This document shows, piece after piece, positions 23,162 to 31,787 of a stretch of DNA of 64,000 nucleotides. A program made the translations under genes and the position numbers. The notes under the pieces are model-generated. The model did not search any database, was not told the origin of the DNA, and saw only the letters and a program-made list of their open reading frames with translations. Position 1 is the stretch's first letter. Each line of letters starts with the position of its first letter. Location: the NCBI RefSeq assembly GCF_025466085.1, contig NZ_JANLOD010000014.1:1-64000 (forward strand), written 5' to 3'. The stretch comes from Pseudomonas sp. 14P_8.1_Bac3 (GTDB taxonomy: Bacteria > Pseudomonadota > Gammaproteobacteria > Pseudomonadales > Pseudomonadaceae).

Positions 23162-23524
23162 TCAATCCAATGGATCAATAACACTGACGACACGAGCAAC
23201 AATGTCTGCCATCGTGATGTCATCCAGCCGTTCAACGAATTCGGCGGAGCCATCAGCGACACGTTGCTCGATGTCAAAACTGCGCACCTGGTTACACACT
23301 GCAACCCCGTTCGTTTCGTGACCGGAGACTATGACGGCCATTCCAGAGCTTCGGCAGAAACCTCCTCCGCTGGTCACCGGCACGGTCATGCTGACGCCCA
23401 GAACGTTGATTTCTCCGGGTGTTATCACGACGTAACGATGGCGATTCATCACTTCTCGACCCGAAACCGGATTGGGATCAATCCAATAGACATCGCCCCG
23501 CTGCGGAGCACGACGACGAACCAT
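23162..23524 (-). CDS. ChpB/MazF-family toxin (type II toxin-antitoxin)
   Basis: The product is 120 residues. RGDVYWIDPNPVSGREVMN at the N-terminus and VPVTSGGGFCRSSGMAV in the middle match the ChpB/PemK/MazF endoribonuclease fold. Toxins of this kind cleave mRNA and stop translation when the antitoxin is degraded. The ATG at 23524 overlaps the antitoxin stop in a TGATG junction, the usual antitoxin-first coupling; a TTG one codon upstream is less likely. It converges with selO. Confidence 0.9.
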   Translation of the reverse strand: MVRRRAPQRGDVYWIDPNPVSGREVMNRHRYVVITPGEINVLGVSMTVPVTSGGGFCRSSGMAVIVSGHETNGVAVCNQVRSFDIEQRVADGSAEFVERLDDITMADIVARVVSVIDPLD

Positions 23525-23793
23525 CAACCCAGCTCCCGACCGACTGGATCCCCATCACGCGCGGAGGCTGTCTGCGCGTTCAGTTCAGCCAGTTCTTCGG
23601 AACCTTCAAGCAACTCCGCAAGGCTGTAACGCTTTTTACGCGGCTGCGTCACGGGGCGAGCAATCAACTCCCCGTTGACCACGTTCAGCTCCAATTGCGC
23701 TCCCACCTCCAAGTGCAGGAGTTTCAGCAAGGTGGGCGGGAGAGTGATCACCGCAGCGCCACCTTGACGGCGAATTTTGGAAGTCACGGACAT
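23524..23793 (-). CDS. MazE/ChpS-like AbrB-family antitoxin
   Basis: The product is 89 residues. The N-terminus (SVTSKIRRQGGAAVITLPPT) is a SpoVT/AbrB swapped-hairpin DNA-binding domain, and the C-terminal part is acidic and flexible (LAELLEGSEELAELNAQTAS), as in antitoxins that wrap their toxin. It neutralises the downstream toxin and should repress the pair. The ATG at 23793 has AGGAG 7 bp upstream; the open frame extends 31 residues further but without an AbrB-type start. Confidence 0.9.
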   Translation of the reverse strand: MSVTSKIRRQGGAAVITLPPTLLKLLHLEVGAQLELNVVNGELIARPVTQPRKKRYSLAELLEGSEELAELNAQTASARDGDPVGRELG

Positions 23794-23822
23794 GGGATTA
23801 CTCCTATCCGATAAATGAGAGG

Positions 23823-23838
23823 TATCGATTTCTCGATA
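23823..23838. promoter_or_regulatory. Candidate antitoxin operator
   Basis: TATCGA (23823-23828) and TCGATA (23833-23838) form a perfect inverted repeat separated by TTTC, 30 bp before the antitoxin start. An AbrB-type antitoxin dimer would be expected to bind a palindrome here. The remainder of the 264-bp gap to trxC shows no gene. Confidence 0.55.
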
Positions 23839-24057
23839 TGTGCAACAAAAGTAGCACGCGATTGAAGACAAAAGCGAAAGCCTCATAAAAATAGAGTCAT
23901 TTTGAAGTTGCTTTCAGCGTAGCTACCGACCAGCGATGGAAAGCCGGAAAAATGTGAGTGTTTACTACATGCGCCGCTGCCGTTGACCCTTTTGTACTTG
24001 ATAAACGATGCGGCAAACTCCAGATCAAGGGCAACCGCACTTTTTCAGAGCCCAATC

Positions 24058-24492
24058 ATGACCGACTCACTCCTCATCCCCTGCCCCCACTGCAACGGCC
24101 TCAACCGCATTCCGGCTGAACGCCTCGGCGACCACCCGAAATGCGGGCGTTGCAAGGCCGAGGTCTTGCTGAGCAAGCCTTTCGAGCTGAAGCAAGGTGA
24201 TTACGCCAGCCAGATCAAAGGCGATCTGCCGTTGCTGGTGGACGTGTGGGCGGACTGGTGCGGGCCGTGCAAGTCCTTTGCGCCGGTATTCGAGCAGGCG
24301 GCGGGGCAGTTGGCGGGTAAATGTCGGCTGGCCAAGCTCGACAGCGAAGCCAACCAGCCGCTATCGGCGCAGTTGGGGATTCGCTCGATTCCGAGCCTGA
24401 TTCTGTTCAAGAACGGTCGGGAAGTGGCGCGGCAGAGTGGTGCGTTGCCGTTGCCGCAGTTGATGAGTTGGTTGCGCAGCCAGGGGGTCTGA
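24058..24492 (+). CDS. trxC: Thioredoxin TrxC (thioredoxin 2)
   Basis: The product is 144 residues. It has the TrxC N-terminal zinc ribbon (CPHC at residues 9-12 and CGRC near residue 32) followed by a thioredoxin domain with the active site WADWCGPCKSFAP and the cis-proline segment IRSIPSLILF. It reduces protein disulfides in the cytoplasm and is usually induced by oxidative stress. I chose the ATG at 24058; the frame extends 25 residues upstream without zinc-ribbon similarity. It stands alone and is followed by a REPIN. Confidence 0.95.
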   Translation: MTDSLLIPCPHCNGLNRIPAERLGDHPKCGRCKAEVLLSKPFELKQGDYASQIKGDLPLLVDVWADWCGPCKSFAPVFEQAAGQLAGKCRLAKLDSEANQPLSAQLGIRSIPSLILFKNGREVARQSGALPLPQLMSWLRSQGV

Positions 24493-24505
24493 CGGCGCGA
24501 ACCTA

Positions 24506-24595
24506 CTGCAGGAGCGAGCTTGCTCGCGATGGGGGCTGATATTCAGCCTCTGCGCTGGTTGATCTAGCGCTATCGCGAGCAAGCTCGCTCCTACA
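24506..24595. repeat. REPIN between trxC and parA-like gene
   Basis: CTGCAGGAGCGAGCTTGCTC is mirrored by GCGAGCAAGCTCGCTCCTAC about 45 bp later. It lies between two convergent genes. Confidence 0.9.
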
Positions 24596-24612
24596 CTGGG
24601 TGAGCGTAATGT

Positions 24613-25383
24613 TCAGGCGTTTTCCAGCAGGTTATGCAGCTCGACAAACTGCTGAGTCAGCTTGTGCCGCGGATCAAGATGGATTAGCGGCGTGTTGGCC
24701 TGGTGGGATTCGCGCATACGCACCGAACTGCCCAGGTACACCGGCAGCACCGGCAACCCTTCGGCGATCAACTCGTCGAGGATCTGCTGGGGCAGGCTGG
24801 CGCGGGCCTGGAACTGATTGACCACGATGCCTTCAACTTCCAGCCCTTCGTTATGGTCATCCTTCAACTCTTCGATTTCCGCCAGCAGGCCGTACAGTGC
24901 CTGGCGCGAGAAACTGTCGCAGTCAAAGGGGATCAGCACGCGATCAGCGGCGATCAACGCAGATACCGCATAAAAATTCAGTGCTGGCGGGGTATCGAGG
25001 TAGATCCGGTCATAATCACCATCGAGCTCCTCGAGCAGTTTGCGCAACTTGTTGATCTTGTGTTTCGCCTCCAGCTTGGGCTGCAAATCGGCCAATTCAG
25101 CGGTCGCAGTGATGACGTGGAGGTTATCGAACGGGGTTTCGTAGATATCGACCTGATTTTTTTTCGAGAACGGCCCCGAAGACAGGGTCTGCTTGAAGAA
25201 GTCGGCAATGCCCATCGGAATATCATTACCGGTAAGCCCGGTGAGGTACTGGGTGGAGTTGGCTTGGGCATCGAGATCCACCAGCAGGGTGCGATAGCCC
25301 TCGCTGGCACTGACCGCCGCCAGATTGCAGGCAATGCTGGACTTGCCTACGCCGCCTTTCTGATTGAACACCACGCGCCGCAT
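24613..25383 (-). CDS. Solitary ParA-family ATPase
   Basis: The product is 256 residues. The deviant Walker A motif KGGVGKSS is at about residues 10-17, the A' motif follows as [12 protein letters not shown], and LDTPPALNF carries the Walker B region. ParA/MinD ATPases position DNA or protein cargo by dimer-dependent binding to nucleoid or membrane. There is no ParB next to it, so this is one of the stand-alone ParA proteins of Pseudomonas; the cargo is unknown. The ATG at 25383 ([11 protein letters not shown]) is preferred over one 7 codons upstream. It is divergent from the polyene operon, so both share the upstream control region. Confidence 0.88.
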   Translation of the reverse strand: MRRVVFNQKGGVGKSSIACNLAAVSASEGYRTLLVDLDAQANSTQYLTGLTGNDIPMGIADFFKQTLSSGPFSKKNQVDIYETPFDNLHVITATAELADLQPKLEAKHKINKLRKLLEELDGDYDRIYLDTPPALNFYAVSALIAADRVLIPFDCDSFSRQALYGLLAEIEELKDDHNEGLEVEGIVVNQFQARASLPQQILDELIAEGLPVLPVYLGSSVRMRESHQANTPLIHLDPRHKLTQQFVELHNLLENA

Positions 25384-25737
25384 GTCAAAACCTCCGTGTA
25401 TCAAAGAATGACCGAGTGTAGTAGTCCACGGCGTCGCTTAGCTACCTCGCCGGTAAAGGGACTACACAGTCACGAGTGAAGGCTCACTGAAAAAGTGGAA
25501 ATCTCATCCAGAAACCGGCTCCCGCAGCCGACTGACAGACCCGTCCCAATGTGGATAATGGCCAAACGACAGCTAGCCACTATCCAATGGGTACATTTCG
25601 TTGCGCAAAAGGTATCCAGTATTTGCTACACGCTCGCCGCACCGGGATAATGCGCGCCACTCGGCGCTCAGCGTCACGTCAGGTGAACCGCTGCTTTTCC
25701 ACTTGTCGCGTCAAAAAAGCCCGCAGGGGCGGGATGA
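25384..25737. promoter_or_regulatory. Control region upstream of the aryl-polyene operon
   Basis: This 354-bp non-coding gap separates parA from the first polyene gene. Two inverted repeats stand out. GTAGTCC (25421-25427) and GGACTAC (25459-25465) lie close to parA. TGGATAATGGC (25552-25562) and GCCACTATCCA (25576-25586) match at 10 of 11 positions, about 150 bp before the operon. I see no strong sigma-70 or sigma-54 promoter and no gene. Confidence 0.5.
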
Positions 25738-26463
25738 ATGCCTGTGATCAACTTCAACATCGCCCAATGGCGCGCGTGGGCCCCTGGGCTCGAAAGCGTG
25801 GACGATTGGCAGGCCTGGAGCCGACAACCGGTCGCGCCGCAGACCAGCGATGCCGCCCCCGACGTCTCGTTTCTGCCGGCCATGCAACGGCGGCGGCTCA
25901 GTCGCCTGGCGCGGATGGCGTTCAGCGTCGGCTGGCCATTGGCCGATGGTCGCCCTGACCTACCGTTGGTCTTTATTTCTCGCCACGGCGAAACCCCGCG
26001 CACCTTCGAAATTCTCAGCGACCTGGCCGCCGATCAGCCGCTGTCGCCGACCCAGTTCAGCCTGTCAGTCCATAACGCGGTCATCGGCCTGTGGTCGATC
26101 ATGCGCGGCGAAACCAGCGAAATGACGGCCCTCGCCGCGGCCGGCGATGGCCTTGAACACGGCATGCTAGAGGCTGCGGCGTTACTGGCCGAAGGTGCGC
26201 CCGCGGTCCTGCTGGTAGTCGCCGAAGAGCAACCGCCCGAAGCGTACTCAACCTGGATCGACGACGTCCCCTTTCCTTACGCGGTGGGTTTGTTGCTAAC
26301 GCCCGGCAATGACTGGCAGCTGTCCCTGAACAGCGCTTCGGAAGAGTTGTCCAAGACCCACTGGCCCCATGCCCTGAATCTCTTGCGTACCCTGCTCGGC
26401 CAGCAGACCACCTGCCAACATGCCTGGAAAAATCGTGTATGGACCTGGCAACGCAACCCGTAA
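25738..26463 (+). CDS. apeC: Aryl-polyene chain-length factor, beta-ketoacyl synthase N-terminal type (ApeC)
   Basis: The product is 241 residues, about half a ketosynthase. It resembles the beta-ketoacyl-synthase N-terminal family seen first in aryl-polyene clusters (VSFLPAMQRRRLSRLARMAF, then PLVFISRHGETPRTFEIL). At the position of the nucleophile elbow it reads FSLSVHNAVIGLWSI with no cysteine. In the characterised Xenorhabdus system the ApeC protein pairs with ApeO as a KS-chain-length-factor heterodimer that sets polyene length. It is the first gene of the operon and overlaps the next by 25 bp. GGGGCGGGA precedes the ATG. Confidence 0.85.
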   Translation: MPVINFNIAQWRAWAPGLESVDDWQAWSRQPVAPQTSDAAPDVSFLPAMQRRRLSRLARMAFSVGWPLADGRPDLPLVFISRHGETPRTFEILSDLAADQPLSPTQFSLSVHNAVIGLWSIMRGETSEMTALAAAGDGLEHGMLEAAALLAEGAPAVLLVVAEEQPPEAYSTWIDDVPFPYAVGLLLTPGNDWQLSLNSASEELSKTHWPHALNLLRTLLGQQTTCQHAWKNRVWTWQRNP

Positions 26464-27251
26464 CTGACAAAAACCGCGACGCCTATTACTGGCGTTTGCT
26501 GGCCACTGCCGCAAGCTTTGCGCTCTTCGGGGTGGGCGGGCTGTGCCTGCGCCTGGTGATTTTCCCGGTGCTGAGCTGCCTGCCCGGCACTGCGCAAACC
26601 CACCGGCTCCGGGCGCGGCAAACCGTCAGTCGCTGTTTCTGGTTTTTCGTTCGGTTCATGGCGCGCACCGGCGTGCTGACCTACGACATACAGGGCGCGG
26701 AGAAACTCGGCCGGCCCGGACAGATGATCATCGCCAATCACCCGTCGCTGATTGACGTGGTGTTCCTGATCGGCCTGGTGCGCCACGCCAACTGCGTGGT
26801 GAAGAGCAGCCTTTGGGAAAACCCGTTTACCCGCGGCCCACTACGCCGCACCGATTACATCAGCAACGACGGCAGCATGGACATGCTCGACGCCGCGGCC
26901 GACGCGTTGAAAGGCGGCCAGACCCTGATCATTTTTCCCGAAGGCACCCGCACCCAGCCCGGCGAAGCGCCCTCCTTTCATCGGGGTGCCGCGTCGATCG
27001 CACTGCGCGGTGCGAAAATCCTCACCCCGGTAGTCATCAAGGTCAGTCCGACCACATTGACCAAGGCCGAACCCTGGTATCGCATCCCCAAACGCCGCGT
27101 GCACTTCAGTTTCCGCGTTGGGGCCGATATAGACCCACAGGCCTTCGCCGCGCAAGGGCCCGCCCCTCAGGCCTCGCGCAAGCTCAATGATTACCTGCAT
27201 CACTACTTTATTAAGGAGCTCGCCGAAGATGAGCGATCTGCACACGCTTAG
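26439..27251 (+). CDS. 1-acyl-glycerol-3-phosphate-type acyltransferase of the polyene cluster (ApeD-like)
   Basis: The product is 270 residues with a membrane segment near residues 25-47 (FALFGVGGLCLRLVIFPVLS). The PlsC motifs are present: NHPSLID (an NHx4D box) and FPEGTRTQPG. It transfers an acyl chain, probably the polyene or a fatty acid, onto a glycerophosphate-like lipid at the inner membrane. This fits the known lipid anchoring of aryl polyenes. It lies in the position of ApeD in the E. coli cluster. Its 3' end overlaps the ACP gene by 23 bp. Confidence 0.85.
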   Translation: MDLATQPVTDKNRDAYYWRLLATAASFALFGVGGLCLRLVIFPVLSCLPGTAQTHRLRARQTVSRCFWFFVRFMARTGVLTYDIQGAEKLGRPGQMIIANHPSLIDVVFLIGLVRHANCVVKSSLWENPFTRGPLRRTDYISNDGSMDMLDAAADALKGGQTLIIFPEGTRTQPGEAPSFHRGAASIALRGAKILTPVVIKVSPTTLTKAEPWYRIPKRRVHFSFRVGADIDPQAFAAQGPAPQASRKLNDYLHHYFIKELAEDERSAHA

Positions 27252-27504
27252 CCTCAAGCACGAAATCAAAGAACTGATCATCGAAGCCCTCGGCCTTGAA
27301 GACATCAGTGCCCAGGACATCGGCGACGATCAGACGCTGTTTGGCGAAGGCTTGGGCCTGGATTCCGTCGACGCCCTGGAGCTCGGCCTGGCGATCCAGA
27401 AAAAATACGGCATCAAGATCGACGCCGACGCCAAAGACACCCGCAATCACTTCAGCAACGTGGCGAGCCTTGCGGCGTTCGTCACCGCAAAACAGGCAGC
27501 TTGA
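27229..27504 (+). CDS. apeE: Acyl carrier protein 1 (ApeE-like)
   Basis: The product is 91 residues with the phosphopantetheine motif GLDSVDALELGL, serine about residue 45. It carries the growing polyene as a thioester. The ATG at 27229 (MSDLHTLSLKHEIKELI) is preferred over an upstream in-frame ATG at 27187 that would add 14 unrelated residues; GGAG lies 15 to 9 bp before it. It is the first of two ACPs in tandem. Confidence 0.88.
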   Translation: MSDLHTLSLKHEIKELIIEALGLEDISAQDIGDDQTLFGEGLGLDSVDALELGLAIQKKYGIKIDADAKDTRNHFSNVASLAAFVTAKQAA

Positions 27505-27513
27505 GACCGGACC

Positions 27514-27768
27514 ATGCAAACTCGTGAAGATATTTTCAACACCCTGCGCGATGCCTTGGTCGAACTCTTCGAACTGGACCCTGAACGTGTGAGCCTCGAC
27601 TCCAACCTGTACCAGGACCTGGAAATCGACAGCATTGACGCGGTCGACCTGATCGACCACATCAAGCGCCAGACCGGCAAGAAAATCGCCGCCGAGGAAT
27701 TCAAATCGGTGCGTACCGTCAGCGACGTGGTCGAGGCGGTCTACCGTCTGGTTCAACCGGCCGCATGA
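27514..27768 (+). CDS. apeF: Acyl carrier protein 2 (ApeF-like)
   Basis: The product is 84 residues with the motif EIDSIDAVDLIDHI around the phosphopantetheine serine. Its sequence differs clearly from ACP 1, so the two probably have different roles, for example starter loading and elongation. It starts 9 bp after ACP 1 and overlaps the next gene by ATGA. Confidence 0.88.
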   Translation: MQTREDIFNTLRDALVELFELDPERVSLDSNLYQDLEIDSIDAVDLIDHIKRQTGKKIAAEEFKSVRTVSDVVEAVYRLVQPAA

Positions 27769-28310
27769 GCCGAGTGATCGGCCTTGGCCTGCTGCTGGCG
27801 GGCCTGCTGTACCCCTTCGCGGTGTATTTCGGCATGGAGCATTTCGCGCCGTGGCAGTTCGGCCTGCTGCTGGGCAGCCTGTGGCTGGCGCGGGCGCTGA
27901 GTGGCGTGCGCCGGCCCGGGAGCCTGTGGATGGCAATCGTCGCGATCGGGTTCTGCCTGTTGCTGGCGCTGTTCGACAGCCCCGCGATGCTGCGCTGGTA
28001 CCCGGTGCTCATCAGCGGCTTCATGCTGGTGCTGTTCGGGTTGAGCCTGAAATATGGCCCGCCGATGATCGAACGCCTGGCCCGCCTGCGTGAACCGCGC
28101 TTGCCGCCCAAGGCGATTCGATACACCCGTCAGGTGACCGTTGCCTGGTGCGTGTTTTTTCTCTGCAACGGTTTGTGCGCCGCAGCCCTGACCCTCTGGG
28201 CGCCGCTGAGTTGGTGGATGTTGTACACCGGCCTGATCTCCTACGGGTTGATCGGCCTGATGTTTGCCATTGAATGGCTCATACGACAACGGGTACGAGG
28301 CCACCCATGA
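27765..28310 (+). CDS. COG4648-type membrane protein of the polyene cluster (ApeG-like)
   Basis: The product is 181 residues with about five membrane segments (VIGLGLLLAGLLYPFAVYFG, SLWMAIVAIGFCLLLALF, ISGFMLVLFGLSLKYG, VAWCVFFLCNGLCAAALTLW and a final one). It matches the small membrane protein found in this place in aryl-polyene clusters. Its role is not established; scaffolding of the biosynthetic complex at the inner membrane is a guess. ATGA junctions at both ends. Confidence 0.8.
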   Translation: MSRVIGLGLLLAGLLYPFAVYFGMEHFAPWQFGLLLGSLWLARALSGVRRPGSLWMAIVAIGFCLLLALFDSPAMLRWYPVLISGFMLVLFGLSLKYGPPMIERLARLREPRLPPKAIRYTRQVTVAWCVFFLCNGLCAAALTLWAPLSWWMLYTGLISYGLIGLMFAIEWLIRQRVRGHP

Positions 28311-29986
28311 ATTGGATAAAACTTGAGCAGCTATTGCTCAAGACGCAACCGGAACGCGCCGTCACGGCCGGGCCGGTGCTGACTCACGCTCAATTGTGCG
28401 AACAGGCCCTGAGCCTGGCCGCCGGCCTGCAAGCCCAAGGCGTGCAGCGCATCGCCGTGCACCTTGAAGACGCTGCCGACCTGGCGATCGCGCTGCTGGG
28501 CGCCTGGCGTGCCGGGGTCAGCGTGCTGCTGCCCGCGGACCTGCAAGCGCAAACCCGTCAGCGCTGGTCGGGCGAGGTCGATCTGTGGCTGACCGACCAG
28601 GTCGATGACGCGCACCTGAACGACTACCGCCACACGCCGTTGAACCCTGCCGCGCTGGATCTGCATCGCTGCACGTTGAGCCTGTGCACGTCCGGCTCCA
28701 GTGGCGAACCCAAGCGCATCGAAAAAAACCTGCGCCAATTGGCCAATGAGGTCGAGGCACTGGAACAGTTGTGGGGCGCCGACCTGGATCAGGCTTGCGT
28801 GATCGGCAGCGTCGCCACCCAACACATCTACGGCCTGCTGTTTCGGGTGTTGTGGCCGCTGTGCGCCGGACGCCCGTTCGTGCGCAGGCAACTGGCGTTT
28901 CCCGAAGACTTGCAGCGCGCCAGCCGCGAGCACCCGGTGTTTGCCTGGGTCGCCAGCCCGGCACTGCTCAAGCGCATGGGCGACAACCTCGATTGGCCGG
29001 CCTTGAGCGCGGTTCGCCGGGTGTTTTCCTCGGGCGGCGCCTTGCCGGCCGAGGCTGCGCAAAGCCTGCAGCAACGGCTGCAACAATGGCCGACAGAGAT
29101 CCTCGGCAGTTCGGAAACCGGGGGTATTGCCTGGCGTCAGGGTCACGAACTCTGGCAAGCCTTTGCCGGTGTCGAATTGAGCCAGGACAGCGACGGCGCG
29201 CTGCTCGTCGCTTCGCCGTATCTGCCGCCCGGTCACGTCGAGCACACCGCGGATGCGGCGCGGATCGCCGTCGATGGCCGCTTCGAATTGCTCGGGCGGC
29301 TGGACCGGATCGTCAAACTGGAAGAAAAACGTATTTCGCTGCCGATGCTTGAACACGCATTGACGGATCACGAATGGGTCGCCGAAGCGCGCCTCGGCGT
29401 GGTCCAGGAAAATCGCGCCTCGCTGGGTGCGCTGCTGGTATTGAGCGAGTCTGGACTGCATGCCTTGCGCAATCAGGGGCGGCGCACGCTTACCCAGGAA
29501 CTGCGCCAGCACCTGAGCCAGCATTGCGAAGCCTTGGCCCTGCCGCGCCGTTGGCGTTTGCTACGGCAACTGCCGCTGAACGCCCAAGGCAAATTGCCCC
29601 AGGCCGATGTGGAAGCGTTGCTGCTGTCGCCAAGGCCCAAGGCCCCGGAGATCCTCGAACAGATCGAAACCGAGGGCGAATGGAGCCTGCAACTGGCGGT
29701 GCCACCGGACCTGGCGTACTTCAGCGGCCATTTCCCTCAGGCGCCGGTATTGCCCGGCGTGGTGCAGGTGGAATGGGCGCTGCAGCTTGGCCAGCAACTG
29801 ATGAGCCTGCCGGGAAAATTCGCGGGCATGGAAGTGCTGAAATTCCAGCAACTGGTGCGCCCGGGCGATGAAGTCCAATTGCACCTGCGCTTCGATCCGG
29901 TGCGCAGCAAGTTGTATTTCGCCTATCGCAATGAGACGGCTACGTGCTCCAGTGGGCGGATTTTGCTGGAGGTGATTGATGCATAA
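28307..29986 (+). CDS. apeH: Fused starter-activating AMP ligase and hotdog dehydratase (ApeH-ApeI)
   Basis: The product is 559 residues and carries two domains. Residues 1 to about 440 are an adenylate-forming ligase with P-loop [13 protein letters not shown] near residue 130 and [12 protein letters not shown] further on. From about residue 446 a FabZ-like hotdog dehydratase follows, with the motif [19 protein letters not shown] (His about 475). In the E. coli and Xenorhabdus clusters these functions are separate proteins, ApeH (loads the aryl acid on ACP) and ApeI (partner of ApeP in dehydration). The ATG at 28307 overlaps the previous stop by ATGA. An upstream start at 28274 adds 11 unlikely residues. 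Confidence 0.88.
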   Translation: MNWIKLEQLLLKTQPERAVTAGPVLTHAQLCEQALSLAAGLQAQGVQRIAVHLEDAADLAIALLGAWRAGVSVLLPADLQAQTRQRWSGEVDLWLTDQVDDAHLNDYRHTPLNPAALDLHRCTLSLCTSGSSGEPKRIEKNLRQLANEVEALEQLWGADLDQACVIGSVATQHIYGLLFRVLWPLCAGRPFVRRQLAFPEDLQRASREHPVFAWVASPALLKRMGDNLDWPALSAVRRVFSSGGALPAEAAQSLQQRLQQWPTEILGSSETGGIAWRQGHELWQAFAGVELSQDSDGALLVASPYLPPGHVEHTADAARIAVDGRFELLGRLDRIVKLEEKRISLPMLEHALTDHEWVAEARLGVVQENRASLGALLVLSESGLHALRNQGRRTLTQELRQHLSQHCEALALPRRWRLLRQLPLNAQGKLPQADVEALLLSPRPKAPEILEQIETEGEWSLQLAVPPDLAYFSGHFPQAPVLPGVVQVEWALQLGQQLMSLPGKFAGMEVLKFQQLVRPGDEVQLHLRFDPVRSKLYFAYRNETATCSSGRILLEVIDA

Positions 29987-30009
29987 GTCAGGCGAATGCT
30001 TCGCACTCA

Positions 30010-30075
30010 TTCGCGAGCAAGCCCGCTCCCGCATGAACACCGCCGCTCCACTGTGGGAGCGAGCCTGCTCGCGAA
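30010..30075. repeat. REPIN inside the polyene operon
   Basis: TTCGCGAGCAAGCCCGCTCC and GGAGCGAGCCTGCTCGCGAA enclose a ~20-bp centre. It occupies the only large gap (122 bp) in an operon otherwise built of overlapping genes. Confidence 0.88.
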
Positions 30076-30108
30076 GCAGACACCTCGGTCTTTCAGGCGC
30101 GCCCGACC

Positions 30109-30843
30109 ATGCATAACCCCTGCGCCATCGTCCCCGTCTACAACCACGAAACCGCGATCACCACCGTGGTCGATGCCCTGATTGCCTGCGGCCTGCCGTG
30201 CATTCTGGTGGACGACGCCAGCGATCAGGCCTGCGCGGCCGTGCTCGATCAACTGGCCCGGCGCGAAATGGTTTACCTGATCCGCCTCGCCGCCAACCAG
30301 GGCAAGGGCGGTGCGGTCATGACCGGTCTGCGTGAAGCCTCGCGCCTGGGGTTCAGCCACGCCCTGCAAGTGGATGCCGACGGTCAGCACGATCTGCAGG
30401 ACGTCGCGATCTTCATCGAACACTCACGCGCCCATCCGCGCGCGGTGATCTGCGGCTATCCGCAGTACGACGCCAGCGTGCCGAAAGGTCGCCTGTACGC
30501 GCGCTACCTGACCCACGTCATGGTCTGGATCAACACGCTGTCCTTGCAGATCCGCGATTCCATGTGCGGCTTCCGCGTCTATCCATTGCCACCGACCCTG
30601 GCGCTGATCGACTCGGCGAAGATCGGCAAGCGCATGGACTTCGACTCGGACATCCTGGTGCGCCTGGCCTGGCGCAATCAGCCGATGCAATGGCTGCCCA
30701 CCCAGGTGCGTTATCCGCTGGACGGCGTCTCGCACTTCAGAATGTTTCACGACAATGTCTTGATTTCGAGCATGCACACCCGGCTGTTCTTCGGCATGTT
30801 GCTGCGGGCACCGGCGATCCTGTGGCGGCGGTGGCGCGCATGA
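30109..30843 (+). CDS. Family 2 glycosyltransferase (N-terminal half of ApeJ-like)
   Basis: The product is 244 residues with a GT-A fold. Features are the N-terminal AIVPVYNHETAITTVVDAL, ILVDDASDQ, the metal-binding DADGQHD near residue 90, and the acceptor region RDSMCGFRVY. It should transfer a sugar from a nucleotide or polyprenyl-phosphate donor to the polyene carrier or lipid. In the E. coli cluster I recall this function fused to an acyltransferase in ApeJ; here the two are separate, with an ATGA overlap. Confidence 0.85.
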   Translation: MHNPCAIVPVYNHETAITTVVDALIACGLPCILVDDASDQACAAVLDQLARREMVYLIRLAANQGKGGAVMTGLREASRLGFSHALQVDADGQHDLQDVAIFIEHSRAHPRAVICGYPQYDASVPKGRLYARYLTHVMVWINTLSLQIRDSMCGFRVYPLPPTLALIDSAKIGKRMDFDSDILVRLAWRNQPMQWLPTQVRYPLDGVSHFRMFHDNVLISSMHTRLFFGMLLRAPAILWRRWRA

Positions 30844-31787
30844 GCAGCGGCGTCGATAAAGAGCACTGGGCCGACCGCCAGGAGCGCGGCAGTTTCTGGC
30901 TGATGAAGCTCACTGCGTTTAGCGCGAAGGTACTCGGTCGCCGACTGTTGAGCCCGCTGTTGTACGGCATCGTCCTGTACTTTTTCCTGTTCGGCCGCGA
31001 TGCCCGCCGCAGTGCCTGGCAATACCAGCAGCGCCTCGCCGACTGGAGCAATCGCAACGAACTACGCCCGACCCAATGGCGGGTGTTCGGCCAGTTCATG
31101 GCCTTCGCCGATTCGATGCTCGACAAACTCGACGTGTGGAACGGCAAGCTGAGCATCGAGCAGATCGAAATCATCGACCCGGCGTTGCTGCGCAATCAGC
31201 TGCGCGGCAGTCGTGGCCAACTGTTGGTGGGCGCCCATCTGGGCAATCTCGAAGTGTGCCGGGCGCTGGCGGAACTTGGCGAAAAGGTCACGATGAACGT
31301 GCTGGTGCACACCAAGCACGCCGAGCAATTCAATCGCTTGCTCGGCGAAGCCGGGGCGACCAATCTGCGGCTGATCCAGGTCAGCGAGCTTGATCCGGTG
31401 ATCATGCTGCAACTGCACGAACGCCTGAAGCGCGGCGAGTGGCTGGCGATTGCCGGCGATCGTGTGCCACTGCATGGCGGGCGCAGCGTGACCGTGGATT
31501 TTCTTGGCCACCCGGCGAAATTCCCGCAAGGGCCGTGGCTACTGGCGGGTTTGTTGAAGTGCCCGGTCAACCTGCTGCTGTGCCTGAAGAAGCCCGACGG
31601 TGATTATCGACTGACCCTCGAACCGTTCGCCGACGCGATCACCTGGAAACGAAGTGATCGAGAACAGGTCATTCATCAGTGGGCCTCCCGCTACGCCGAA
31701 CGCCTGGGTCACTATTGCCTCGAAGCGCCTCAACAATGGTTCAACTTTTACCCTTTCTGGAAGACCGATGACGACGCCAACGCTTGA
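30840..31787 (+). CDS. LpxL/HtrB-like lipid acyltransferase (C-terminal half of ApeJ-like)
   Basis: The product is 315 residues. It has a membrane-facing segment (LLSPLLYGIVLYFFLFGRDA) and the HxxxxE catalytic motif in VGAHLGNLEVCRALAE of the lipid A late-acyltransferase superfamily. GDRVPLHGGRSVTVDFLG further on is also typical. It probably acylates the glycosylated polyene carrier. The ATG at 30840 overlaps the glycosyltransferase stop. The frame is open back to 30564 but that part is read inside the previous gene. Confidence 0.86.
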   Translation: MSSGVDKEHWADRQERGSFWLMKLTAFSAKVLGRRLLSPLLYGIVLYFFLFGRDARRSAWQYQQRLADWSNRNELRPTQWRVFGQFMAFADSMLDKLDVWNGKLSIEQIEIIDPALLRNQLRGSRGQLLVGAHLGNLEVCRALAELGEKVTMNVLVHTKHAEQFNRLLGEAGATNLRLIQVSELDPVIMLQLHERLKRGEWLAIAGDRVPLHGGRSVTVDFLGHPAKFPQGPWLLAGLLKCPVNLLLCLKKPDGDYRLTLEPFADAITWKRSDREQVIHQWASRYAERLGHYCLEAPQQWFNFYPFWKTDDDANA

